Source: a virus
IMG/VR virus record: IMGVR_UViG_3300035698_013833
Location: 1-20,313 of that record
DNA length: 20,313 nucleotides
Direction: 5' to 3' (one strand)
The notes under the pieces: model-generated
Seen by the model: the letters and a program-made list of their open reading frames with translations, nothing else
What the model was told of the DNA's origin: nothing
Database searches by the model: none
In this document: piece by piece, positions 8,867-16,040 of the stretch
Position numbering within the stretch: position 1 is the first letter of the stretch
Layout of the letters: the number at the start of each line of letters is the position of its first letter
Made by a program: the position numbers and the translations under genes

Positions 8867-10024
8867 TCAGGTATAGATTTTAGATTTTAAGAACATATCT
8901 ATTCTTAATTCCCCCTTACTAGCCTTACTACAAATTCCACACGTTCTCTTGTAAGAGTTCTGAAAGCAATGGAATGAGGTTCTGAATGTATTTGTACAAT
9001 TACATTCTACATCTAATAATTCATCTACCCCATCATATGTTTTCGATAGTAAAGTACAATTATTATCTTCTATAAATTCTTTTACATATTCATAAGAGTG
9101 TCGTCCATTTAATCCTCTTTCTTTATTCGAACATTTAATACATTTCCTTATCTTACTAGCTTTAAAATCATCAAAAGTTTTTTCGAAGTTAGAACCACAT
9201 TCACATTTAAATATTAGGAGTTCTTTTATTGTTTTATATTCGGTACTTAATAACTCACAAGAACTATTTTTCTCTACAAAATCATTAACTTCCTTATATG
9301 TCAACCTTCTATCTAGTCCTTTTAATTCTAAAGAACACTTATTACAATGAGTTTTCCCTCCCATAACTTGTGTAAATGGTACTTCAAATTCCGTACCACA
9401 CTCACATCTCAATCGTATAGGAATCATATTATTAGTATATGTTTTACTTAATAATATACAATTAGTATTAGTTTCTATGTAATTTTTAACATAATTATAT
9501 GAATTCTTTTTAGATTCGTTTCTTTTATCTTGAGCACATATTTCGCACTGTTTATCATTCACCTTAAAATTCGCAAAAGTTTGAGTGAAATCATTTCCAC
9601 ACTTACATTTAAAATTAAGTTGAGTACTGTTATTAATGTATTCTGTAGATAATAATTCGCAATCTGAGTTCTCTTTAACGTATTCTTCAACATCTTCTAT
9701 CTTAAAATTAAATAAGTTTCTCATCTTTTCTTTTGTACATTCATTACAAGTTATTTTACCACCTTTAAATTCAGAAAAGTTTGTTTCAAAGGAATTTCCA
9801 CATTCACATTGTATGGCTAGTTTATCAACATTACTTTTATAGTCACCACTCAATAACTTTCTATTTGAGTCTTTTTCTATATATGTTTTAACATGTTCAT
9901 ATGATAGTCTTATATTTTCACTCCTATTTTCTAATCCACAATCATCACATTGTCTCTTATTCATAGATTTAAATATAGTAAATTGAGTTGTAAATGGCTT
10001 CCCACACTCACATTCAAAATTCAT
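8867..10024 (-). CDS. Fragment: zinc-ribbon repeats 2 to 7 of the broken endonuclease
   Basis: These 385 residues hold the rest of repeat 2 and repeats 3-7. Each repeat has a CxCG knuckle and a later CxxC, except that the first Cys pair of repeat 7 is CNC followed by T. It ends prematurely just after GELRIDMFLKS, the linker that leads into the nuclease domain in the intact relative. The ATG is internal (MNFECECG) and has no ribosome binding site, so this frame is unlikely to be translated on its own. Confidence 0.6.
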   Translation of the reverse strand: MNFECECGKPFTTQFTIFKSMNKRQCDDCGLENRSENIRLSYEHVKTYIEKDSNRKLLSGDYKSNVDKLAIQCECGNSFETNFSEFKGGKITCNECTKEKMRNLFNFKIEDVEEYVKENSDCELLSTEYINNSTQLNFKCKCGNDFTQTFANFKVNDKQCEICAQDKRNESKKNSYNYVKNYIETNTNCILLSKTYTNNMIPIRLRCECGTEFEVPFTQVMGGKTHCNKCSLELKGLDRRLTYKEVNDFVEKNSSCELLSTEYKTIKELLIFKCECGSNFEKTFDDFKASKIRKCIKCSNKERGLNGRHSYEYVKEFIEDNNCTLLSKTYDGVDELLDVECNCTNTFRTSFHCFQNSYKRTCGICSKASKGELRIDMFLKSKIYT

Positions 10025-10045
10025 AGGGGTATGATTATTCTTATA

Positions 10046-10309
10046 TTATGTACTTATTAATTTGCAATTTGAATTATTTTCTACAAAATCTTTAATATCG
10101 TTATAAATGAGTTTTATTTTAGTACCACGCCCACAATTTTCACATTTAAATGGGTTTCTCTTGATGTTTTTCAAACTTAGTTCTGTCTCTTTTCCACATC
10201 CACATAATACTTTCAAAGGTGTTTTTAAGTCTTTATATTCAGTATCCAATAAAGTAAATCCAGAATTTTCAATCAACCATTCGCTTATGTTTTCTATATT
10301 CCACCTCAT
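10046..10309 (-). CDS. Fragment: first 1.5 zinc-ribbon repeats of the broken endonuclease
   Basis: This 87-residue frame contains repeat 1 (with CGCG instead of CxCG spacing variants, then CENC) and the helical half of repeat 2 up to CKLIST, where a TAA replaces the expected Glu codon. It has the authentic start: AGGAGGTAATTAATAATG, with GGAGG 9 nt from the ATG. Only this fragment is likely to be made from the present sequence. Confidence 0.6.
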   Translation of the reverse strand: MRWNIENISEWLIENSGFTLLDTEYKDLKTPLKVLCGCGKETELSLKNIKRNPFKCENCGRGTKIKLIYNDIKDFVENNSNCKLIST

Positions 10310-10311
10310 TA

Positions 10312-10377
10312 TTAATTACCTCCTATTTGATATATTAAAGGGATACGATCATAGGAGTAATCGTCCAATAAGCCCAT
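10312..10377 (-). CDS. Candidate displaced N-terminal piece of portal, 21 codons
   Basis: Between the terminase stop and the endonuclease start lies a short frame that starts ATG GGC TTA TTG and reads MGLLDDYSYDRIPLIYQ before running into the endonuclease ribosome binding site and a TAA. Joining its codon CAA to the ATT at 8589 gives IPLIYQ followed by ISTYAFTYLLDKS in the portal frame, a plausible continuous amphipathic N-terminus. AAAT occurs at both borders. The ribosome binding site (AAGAAG) is weak and close. That the two pieces were once one gene is inference from reading frame, position and sequence character. Confidence 0.5.
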   Translation of the reverse strand: MGLLDDYSYDRIPLIYQIGGN

Positions 10378-10407
10378 GACTTCTTATTGTTTTATCCCAT
10401 ATGTTTA

Positions 10408-12135
10408 TTATAATACTGTCATGTATGTTCGTGGGAAGGGTGTTGATTCTTTTGGTTTCCAATCCAACTTTTGTAATCTAGGTCGCCAAACATGTTCTCC
10501 ATCATTAAATTCTTTTCTATTATTAGAGCATTCAAATGCATAATGATATCCAATAGTACTTAATGCTAAAGAATTTATATGATCATCTGAAAAGTCTCCT
10601 GATGAAGAATCTGGTGCTTTGTATTCAATTCTATTTTCTTTTTTTTCTTTTTTAAGATATAGCATTTCTTCTACTAATTTTTCACTTTCCCAACTTTCAT
10701 CTTCTAATAGTAAATTTAACCGTTGATCATATAACATAGTTTCTAAATAACCAAATAACTTTTCTTTCATATTTGAAGAATATGGATATGGAAACATCTG
10801 AGTTTTACATTTTTTATCCCTCATAGCATTATATAAAGTTTGAATAAAATACAATTGTTGAGATGTACTATCTACACATACTATATCAACTTTGAATCTA
10901 TCACATATACTTACAATTTCATTACATTTGAATTCCATACTTCTACGTTCTCTATTCTTATTAACTGTTTTCATATATTTTACTTTTATTATAGGATTTC
11001 CAAATGAATCAAATGTATGTTCTGTAAGTGTCATACTAAAATAATCGTGTTTTGGTGAAATATCTACTCCTAAAATTATCCAATTCTTCTTATTTGTAAT
11101 AGGAGTATCTATGGTTTCGGTTAATATTTTACTATCAGTTAATACTTTTCTTGTAATAAATTTACCATTACTATCTTCAAAATCACAATAGTAGTTCCAT
11201 CTAATATAAGATGATTTTTCATTGCCTCTCATTCTATTAGTCACATCTAATTTATATCCTTCTGCCATTTTTTTATCAGTTAATAATCTTAACTTATAAA
11301 TATCTTCCCATGGGTGAATTACATTCGTGGTATTACTATTTAAAAAATTTTGAAATAAAAAACTAGCACTACTATTTGTAGGTAACCCATATAAAAATAT
11401 AGGTGCATTTGTGGCAGTTGTAAATGGTGTCGAAGATACTTCAAAGTCATGATTATTTACCAGACCACTCTCATCAACAATCATACAATGACAGCTCAAA
11501 GAATCGTTCTGAGACCCAGTAGTTATTGCAAATATTTGAGACCATGGTAGTTCCTCGCCATCTATAATTCTATTGATCTCTAGTTTAGTGGCATTATTTT
11601 CTAATCTACTATTTTCTTTGTCTGATATTAAAGATGAATGGGGAAACATTATGTTAAATAATTCCAAACCTTTTAATATATAAGGCTTAGTCTCCTTAAA
11701 TAACTTTTTAACACTTTTAGCATCAAATGATGCTAAAACTGATGAAAATCTATCTAACTTAGTTTCTAAATACATCATTCCGAATGATTGTAAATACCCA
11801 AAAGTTAATTTTATGGATTCACTCTTACCACTTTGTCTTGCCCAAGCATTTAATACTCTTTCAGATCTAGGGTCTAAAACTCTTTGTATATTATTTATGA
11901 TGCTTGACCATTGATATGTAAATAACGGAAGAATTCTAAACTTCCCATTCTTAGGGTTCTTTTTTCTTCTGACAAAGCTCACATATTTTACCAGTGAAAA
12001 TAAATGTGGGATATCCTCTATTAATTCACATTCATTAGTGGATATATTATAATTTATAGCAATTGGTTCGAAATAATCACTTCTATTTTTTTGGTATAGT
12101 ATATTATATTTTTCATCTAAGTATAAACTGTTCAT
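10408..12135 (-). CDS. terL: Terminase large subunit, 575 aa
   Basis: This is the DNA-packaging motor: an N-terminal ATPase and a C-terminal RNase H-fold nuclease that cuts the concatemer. Seen are an adenine/Walker A region VLNAWARQSGKSES (residues about 94-107), a Walker B MIVDES (about 218) with the catalytic Glu-like residue next to Asp, and a coupling motif near FLYGLPTNSSA. The nuclease acidic residues are in WIILGVDISPKHD (about 353), VDIVCVDSTSQQ (about 425) and SDDHINSLAL (about 532). Length is normal for the family. The start ATG overlaps the end of the upstream endonuclease gene by 23 bp and has only a weak GGA site, so expression may depend on coupling. Confidence 0.93.
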   Translation of the reverse strand: MNSLYLDEKYNILYQKNRSDYFEPIAINYNISTNECELIEDIPHLFSLVKYVSFVRRKKNPKNGKFRILPLFTYQWSSIINNIQRVLDPRSERVLNAWARQSGKSESIKLTFGYLQSFGMMYLETKLDRFSSVLASFDAKSVKKLFKETKPYILKGLELFNIMFPHSSLISDKENSRLENNATKLEINRIIDGEELPWSQIFAITTGSQNDSLSCHCMIVDESGLVNNHDFEVSSTPFTTATNAPIFLYGLPTNSSASFLFQNFLNSNTTNVIHPWEDIYKLRLLTDKKMAEGYKLDVTNRMRGNEKSSYIRWNYYCDFEDSNGKFITRKVLTDSKILTETIDTPITNKKNWIILGVDISPKHDYFSMTLTEHTFDSFGNPIIKVKYMKTVNKNRERRSMEFKCNEIVSICDRFKVDIVCVDSTSQQLYFIQTLYNAMRDKKCKTQMFPYPYSSNMKEKLFGYLETMLYDQRLNLLLEDESWESEKLVEEMLYLKKEKKENRIEYKAPDSSSGDFSDDHINSLALSTIGYHYAFECSNNRKEFNDGEHVWRPRLQKLDWKPKESTPFPRTYMTVL

Positions 12136-13492
12136 TTTTATCTATCCAACCCTCGATATCTTTAATATCATCATATTTTATTCTGAATAATTTTATATCA
12201 TGGTCTTTACAATATTTAGTTTTTATACTATCCCTATAAACACACTTTAAAAAATTAGAATATTTTTTAAAAAAGTATTCTACATATTCTCGATGTAAAA
12301 ATCCATCAACTTCTATAGCAATATTTTTTTCTGGTATATAAAAATCGAAAGGAAGTGTATTTATATGAATACAGTCCTTGAAACTTTTTTGATGTATGTA
12401 TTTAATACCTATAGAATCTAACCAATCCATTATAAATTTCTCTCCATTACTAACTGTTCCCCTGCAACTATTACATCTTCTCTTATTTCCAGTATTAAAT
12501 TCATTAAAAGTAGTTGTAAATATTTTTTTACAACTACATTCAATATCTATATACTCATTAGATTTTTCATATTTTGAAATTAACTTACAACCACGATTTT
12601 TAATATAATCATATACGTATTCATGAGTATATCTCCTACCTAAACCATTTAAAACGTGGGAACATTTAAAACAACTTCTATGTTTATTAGATATATAAGA
12701 TATAAAATCTTGTTCATATGTTTCACCACATTTCCAACATTTTATACGCATAACTTGTCTTGTATTCTCATAGTCACATTCGCTTGTCAATAAAGTTGAC
12801 ACATTCTTTTCTATGTTATACCGAATATAAGCATAACTTCGTATAACATACCCACTACAATTATCACACTGCCTTTTATTTTTATTTTTAAATTTCTTAA
12901 ATGTGGTGTAAAAACGAGTCTTGCAACTACACTCCAATTCTATTTTAGACTCATAACTTTCATATTCTGTATCTAATAATTTGCAATGTGAGTTGTTTTC
13001 AATATAGTGTTTAATACCATCATATGAATAATCTAAATAATTAGTGTTACACCTGAAGCAAGCATGAACTTTATTTTTTATTATAGTATGTGGGTATGTG
13101 GTAACTTCATTACCACATTCAATACATATAAAGGTTTGTTTTTTACTAGAATTTATAAATATATTTTTAGGTTTTAACTTACAATATTTTTCTAGTAATT
13201 CTAAGGCTTCTTCAAAACCATATTTTGTTTTACCCGTACACACGTTACATTTATATCTTTTTGAGTTTTTAAATTTAGCAAAAGATCTATCAAATTCTCT
13301 TCCGCATGTACATTCTATTTTTAAAAAATCAGTGTTTCTAACATAAGTATTAGAAATTAACTTACATCCTTTTAGTTCTATAAATTCTTTAACAAATTCA
13401 TAAGAGTAAGCTTTATTTGCTCTTTCTATTATTAATTTATTCTCCTTATAGTTTATTTCTTTATTCGAAATGTTAGTCGGATAATTTAGCAA
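12113..13492 (-). CDS. Homing-endonuclease-like protein: five zinc-ribbon repeats plus Vsr-like nuclease
   Basis: This is the intact relative of the broken gene at 8590-10309. Five repeat units (beginning at about residues 27, 90, 154, 215 and 286) each have the helix Y.(Y/F)VK.(F/Y)IE, then C.CG/C.C and CxxC. The C-terminal domain, residues about 345-459, contains GEKFIMDWLDSIG, LPFDFYIPEKNIAIEVDGFLH and KTKYCKDHDIKLFRIKYDD, matching Vsr/PD-(D/E)XK-type phage homing endonucleases (Asp, Glu, DG..H). The TTG start at 13492 has no ribosome binding site. An AAGGAG sits before an ATA at 13429..13427 in a context nearly identical to the start of the relative, so translation may begin there (438 aa). 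The end overlaps terL. Confidence 0.75.
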   Translation of the reverse strand: MLNYPTNISNKEINYKENKLIIERANKAYSYEFVKEFIELKGCKLISNTYVRNTDFLKIECTCGREFDRSFAKFKNSKRYKCNVCTGKTKYGFEEALELLEKYCKLKPKNIFINSSKKQTFICIECGNEVTTYPHTIIKNKVHACFRCNTNYLDYSYDGIKHYIENNSHCKLLDTEYESYESKIELECSCKTRFYTTFKKFKNKNKRQCDNCSGYVIRSYAYIRYNIEKNVSTLLTSECDYENTRQVMRIKCWKCGETYEQDFISYISNKHRSCFKCSHVLNGLGRRYTHEYVYDYIKNRGCKLISKYEKSNEYIDIECSCKKIFTTTFNEFNTGNKRRCNSCRGTVSNGEKFIMDWLDSIGIKYIHQKSFKDCIHINTLPFDFYIPEKNIAIEVDGFLHREYVEYFFKKYSNFLKCVYRDSIKTKYCKDHDIKLFRIKYDDIKDIEGWIDKNEQFILR

Positions 13493-13561
13493 AGCCGAAT
13501 TATTCCAGACGTTTCTATAAGGTAGGTGAGTTTTTATCTCACAATTTTGAACCTTAAAAAT

Positions 13562-14230
13562 TTAATTTATATTTTTCAATGTTTTTATCTCGCTTGGATT
13601 AATTGATAATTTTACTATTCTACATGAGTTCTCTCTATATTCTTCCATAGTACTATCTAATATTTCAATAGAACGATCTTTTTCTTCTTCGCCGAATACA
13701 ACATCCTTAAGTAAGCTTGTTTTAGTTTTAATATAATCATTATAACTTCTCATATATTTATCTTTTTCAGCATTATCAGAGCATTCTCGTATCATTTCCA
13801 TAGTTTCATCCATTAAAAATACAACTTCATTCAATGAACTTTGCTTTTGTATATTTGGATTTATTTTAATATTATTCTCATATTTTTCAACACATTCTCT
13901 ATAATATTCAGAATATTCTATATCTAACTCATCTATATTATTTACAATATCTTTCACACTATCTAATTCTATGTCCTCTCCAAAGTGAGAAAATGTTTCA
14001 ACTATTCTAATAGGACTATAATATTTACTTCTTAACTCTAAGATCTTCTTTTTAGTGCTATCATCTGTAGAATATATTGATATCCCTCTCTTTAGGGATT
14101 TACATTCTTTTTCCTTTTCGTCTAGCTTTATTTTCAATTCCTTTATCTCATTTTCTTTCTCATCCATTTCAAGATTAAATTTTGCGACTAAGCCTTTCTT
14201 AGTAATATCATCATCAGTAATTCTAGCCAT
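13562..14230 (-). CDS. Putative terminase small subunit, 222 aa
   Basis: This acidic, helical protein has a coiled coil at residues about 18-48 (LEMDEKENEIKELKIKLDE). A helix-turn-helix-like stretch follows (about 62-100, KILELRSKYYSPIRIVETFS), then more helices with many Glu and Asp. Small terminases pair a DNA-binding helical domain with an oligomerising coiled coil and precede terL, which fits here except that the endonuclease gene now lies between. I see no direct family motif, so the call rests on position and fold pattern. Its start is 7 bp after the preceding gene. Confidence 0.5.
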   Translation of the reverse strand: MARITDDDITKKGLVAKFNLEMDEKENEIKELKIKLDEKEKECKSLKRGISIYSTDDSTKKKILELRSKYYSPIRIVETFSHFGEDIELDSVKDIVNNIDELDIEYSEYYRECVEKYENNIKINPNIQKQSSLNEVVFLMDETMEMIRECSDNAEKDKYMRSYNDYIKTKTSLLKDVVFGEEEKDRSIEILDSTMEEYRENSCRIVKLSINPSEIKTLKNIN

Positions 14231-14237
14231 ATGTCAC

Positions 14238-14735
14238 CTACCTCTTCAATAATTTCTTTTTATTCTTCTCTAATATCTTATTATATTTACCTTCACCAAT
14301 TGACAATATCAAAGTTTTCTTCCTTCTATCTAACGAAAACATTTCATTTTGTGTAAATCCAAATATATCCAATTCCACATTTCTCATCAATGTATACCCA
14401 TCTAATTTATTCTTAATCTTCATTGTATCTTTTGTGAAATCACTTTCTGGAACTTCTTCCTCTGTAAAATAACCTTTTTCTATAGCTAATCTATAAGCTA
14501 AACTTTCACTAACTGGCTCGTTTGGAAATGGAGCATATGGAGCTAATTTCTTATTCCAATAGGTTATAACCCCCATTGATAAAATTTTATCACCATTGAC
14601 GTATTCCATTAATGATGTTCTTGTCATTTCTCTAAACGAAATTTTACATTTTTTTTCTTTGTCTATTTGCAACTCAAGGAATAAAGTTTTCATCTTTATT
14701 CCAGGTTGTATTTTAAATCTTGATTGTCTACTCAT
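14238..14735 (-). CDS. Hypothetical protein upstream of the terminase genes, 165 aa
   Basis: This basic, mixed alpha/beta protein has strands at TLFLELQIDKEKKCKISF (residues about 17-34), a helical centre (EPVSESLAYRLAIEKGYFT) and a Lys-rich C-terminus (KYNKILEKNKKKLLKR). No family was recognised. It overlaps the upstream 52-aa gene as ATGA, so the two are coupled, and it is followed closely by the putative small terminase. A role in packaging or late regulation is possible but only positional. Confidence 0.65.
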   Translation of the reverse strand: MSRQSRFKIQPGIKMKTLFLELQIDKEKKCKISFREMTRTSLMEYVNGDKILSMGVITYWNKKLAPYAPFPNEPVSESLAYRLAIEKGYFTEEEVPESDFTKDTMKIKNKLDGYTLMRNVELDIFGFTQNEMFSLDRRKKTLILSIGEGKYNKILEKNKKKLLKR

Positions 14736-14890
14736 AAGTTATCACCATTATCATATTTAACACATCTTGCACATGTCCTATCTATCACAATAACATTGAC
14801 TAAACTACATTTGTATATTTTCTTTTTATTTCCACAACTACAAACTTTTTTCATCTTGAAACTTTCGTAGATGCACTCATCTCTTACCAT
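14732..14890 (-). CDS. Small zinc-ribbon-like protein, 52 aa
   Basis: This short gene has a good start: AGAGGCG lies 8 nt before the ATG at 14890, and its TGA overlaps the next gene's ATG. The peptide has two Cys pairs, KKVCSCGNKKKIYKC and RTCARC, a compact Cys4 knuckle arrangement (CxC ... CxxC) that suggests zinc binding. Small zinc ribbons of this kind in phages often bind nucleic acid or a host polymerase. No family was recognised. Confidence 0.65.
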   Translation of the reverse strand: MVRDECIYESFKMKKVCSCGNKKKIYKCSLVNVIVIDRTCARCVKYDNGDNL

Positions 14891-14926
14891 TTTATTCGCC
14901 TCTTTATTTATTTTACTTATATATTC

Positions 14927-14954
14927 AAGGATAAGGATATTTAGTCCCTACCTT
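14927..14954 (-). other. Stem-loop in the spacer before the small zinc protein
   Basis: On the minus strand AAGG and AGGGA pair with TCCTT and CCTT around a 7-nt loop (CTAAATA), a nine-pair stem with small asymmetric interruptions and one G-U. No U-run follows, so it is more likely a leader or processing element than a terminator. It lies between the gene at 14983-15492 and the next start. Confidence 0.3.
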
Positions 14955-14982
14955 AAAATATACAAATTTAACATTTATTTAA

Positions 14983-15492
14983 TTATGCCAATGTAACTCC
15001 TGCCTCACCTATGACATTCCATTTGCTAGTTCCACCAATTAGAACAAGCGTATCTCCTATGTCTGTAAATGTAGCTCCTGTTCCTGCTGACTGACCTTGA
15101 ACATTTGTCAATGCTAATGTTACATCCCCGTTATCTGCTGTCATCTCTATAATTTTAACTACACCTTGCATCGTAGAATCTGGAGCGTCCAAGGTTGCAG
15201 CAAATGTAGCAATTGTTGAATCCAACTCAGTAACTTTTTTTGTAACAGATATCGCACCTGCTGCCGTCACTATATCTGTTTGAGCCGATAAATCATTTAA
15301 GTTTATTTCCGCAGCCGTCGCTGTAATCTCAACTCCATCTAAACTTAATCCTCCTGTAAGATCGATTGATTCATCGTCATATACAGTTGTCGTGTTATCT
15401 CTGTTCGCCTCTACTAGTGCAATTAATTCTGCCCAATTTTGTACACTTGCTACAATATTCTGCTCACTTATCGTTAACGCTGACTTTGCCAT
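14983..15492 (-). CDS. Virion surface-type protein sharing a module with the decoration protein, 169 aa
   Basis: This acidic, Thr/Ala/Val-rich, lysine-poor protein has a helical start (residues 1-30), the motif GVEITATAAEINLNDLSA (about 52-69), which recurs in phage fibre and adhesin proteins, and a C-terminal beta domain (about 98-169). That domain contains DVTLALTNVQ, ATFTDIGDTLVLIGG and SKWNVIGEAGVTLA. It aligns by eye with the end of the decoration protein at 5508-6275 (HTVTLTSGTWN, ATFTDILDAILVVF, GAVAF). It is likely a head or tail surface protein. It lies upstream of the packaging genes, apart from other structural genes. Confidence 0.6.
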   Translation of the reverse strand: MAKSALTISEQNIVASVQNWAELIALVEANRDNTTTVYDDESIDLTGGLSLDGVEITATAAEINLNDLSAQTDIVTAAGAISVTKKVTELDSTIATFAATLDAPDSTMQGVVKIIEMTADNGDVTLALTNVQGQSAGTGATFTDIGDTLVLIGGTSKWNVIGEAGVTLA

Positions 15493-15513
15493 TTTTATAT
15501 TCCCCCTGTAATT

Positions 15514-15645
15514 TTATTTTTTCTTATAATTATCTTTTACAATTTTAATTGCATATGGATTTTCATAACCGTTTAATTGTTTGAACAATTTATCCATATC
15601 CTGTTGTGATTTTTCTTTATTAAATTCTCTTGCTTCAAGTTTCAT
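15514..15645 (-). CDS. Small basic protein, 43 aa
   Basis: I chose the ATG at 15645 (MKLEAREFNKEKSQQDMDKL) because AAAAGGAAA lies 7 nt upstream. A longer reading to a TTG at 15780 has no such site and would run through a hairpin-rich segment. The peptide is charged and helical and ends KIVKDNYKKK. No function was recognised. Confidence 0.5.
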   Translation of the reverse strand: MKLEAREFNKEKSQQDMDKLFKQLNGYENPYAIKIVKDNYKKK

Positions 15646-15800
15646 ATAATTTTCCTTTTGATTGAATTTTAGGAAGCTACGCAATTTCTCACGTAGCCGG
15701 AGAGTTGAAATGAATTTCATAATTAGAAGTGAATAATAACGTGATAGTCTATTGACCATCATACTCACCAAAGCTGGCAAGTTTTATCTGATCCATTGAT
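15646..15800 (-). promoter_or_regulatory. Structured leader before the 43-aa gene
   Basis: On the minus strand GATGGTC-AATA-GACTATC (15760..15743) forms a seven-pair stem with one G-U. It is extended across an internal loop by GAGTA/TATTC (15766..15762 with 15735..15731). A second stem GCTACG/CGTAGC with a 10-nt loop spans 15697..15676. The G-U pairs favour a minus-strand RNA. No terminator tract was seen. Confidence 0.35.
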
Positions 15801-16040
15801 CTATAGTAATTCGCTTAATTGTTTCTTGACATCTTTCAATGTAACTTCTCTTTCTGTCCCATCAATATTCTCTATGATAAATTTTTTATCTGATGTGAAT
15901 AAAATATCAGTTTTATTCTTTAGTTGTACTCCAATTTCAATTCGTTCAATTTGACTTTCCTTATCTTTGAGTTTATTTACAATTTTTAATAATTGAGTTG
16001 TTGCCCAAATTATCGTGTTAGTCTTAATTTTTCCAAACAT
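15801..16040 (-). CDS. Hypothetical protein, 79 aa
   Basis: This 79-residue protein has an N-terminal helix (IIWATTQLLKIVNKLKDKES) and two beta hairpin-like stretches (IERIEIGVQLKNKTDILFTS and KKFIIENIDGTEREV), and ends in a helix KDVKKQLSELL. The start has a strong TGGAGG site 7 nt upstream. No family was recognised. It follows a 185-nt gene-free, hairpin-rich segment. Confidence 0.65.
   Translation of the reverse strand: MFGKIKTNTIIWATTQLLKIVNKLKDKESQIERIEIGVQLKNKTDILFTSDKKFIIENIDGTEREVTLKDVKKQLSELL

Larger units (their letters stand above)
8590..10309 (-). pseudogene. Broken homing-endonuclease-like gene: seven zinc-ribbon repeats plus nuclease domain
   Basis: Read through two lesions, this is one gene of about 570 codons. 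It has seven tandem units of about 66 residues, each with the pattern Y..VK.(Y/F)IE..S.C.LLS.EY, then CxCG, F.T.F..FK and CxxC. The paired CxCG/CxxC suggest a Cys4 zinc ribbon, probably for DNA binding. A C-terminal domain follows with LRFDFYLSDYNILIEYNGKQH and IKLIRIPYWDF, the pattern of Vsr/PD-(D/E)XK-like homing nucleases. Lesion one is an in-frame TAA (10048..10046) where the other repeats have Glu in STEY. Lesion two is a frameshift near 8866, where loss of a TA pair would explain IYT-stop instead of IYIPEH. The start has AGGAGG. It seems to be inserted in the portal gene. Confidence 0.8.

Noticed and set aside
8590-10377. Group I or group II intron, or an intein, carrying the endonuclease inside portal
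   Set aside because: Only about 17 nt separate the first portal piece from the endonuclease start, and none separates its stop from the second piece. There is no room for an intron core, and the stop codons rule out an intein.
9636-10379. Plus-strand frames opposite the broken endonuclease and the terminase-portal spacer
   Set aside because: They have no ribosome binding sites, their composition mirrors the minus-strand genes, and the minus strand has strong family patterns.
8867-13492. CRISPR array or DNA-level tandem repeat in the terminase region
   Set aside because: The periodicity is at protein level (about 66 residues, zinc-ribbon units). The DNA copies are diverged and not separated by spacers.
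13505-13562. Terminator between the putative small terminase and the endonuclease (GTGAG/CTCAC hairpin)
   Set aside because: The stem is only 5 bp with no U-run, and the downstream gene is in the same operon.
15646-15780. N-terminal extension of the 43-aa gene to a TTG at 15780
   Set aside because: There is no ribosome binding site at the TTG, the stretch is hairpin-rich, and a well-placed AAAAGGAAA precedes the internal ATG at 15645.
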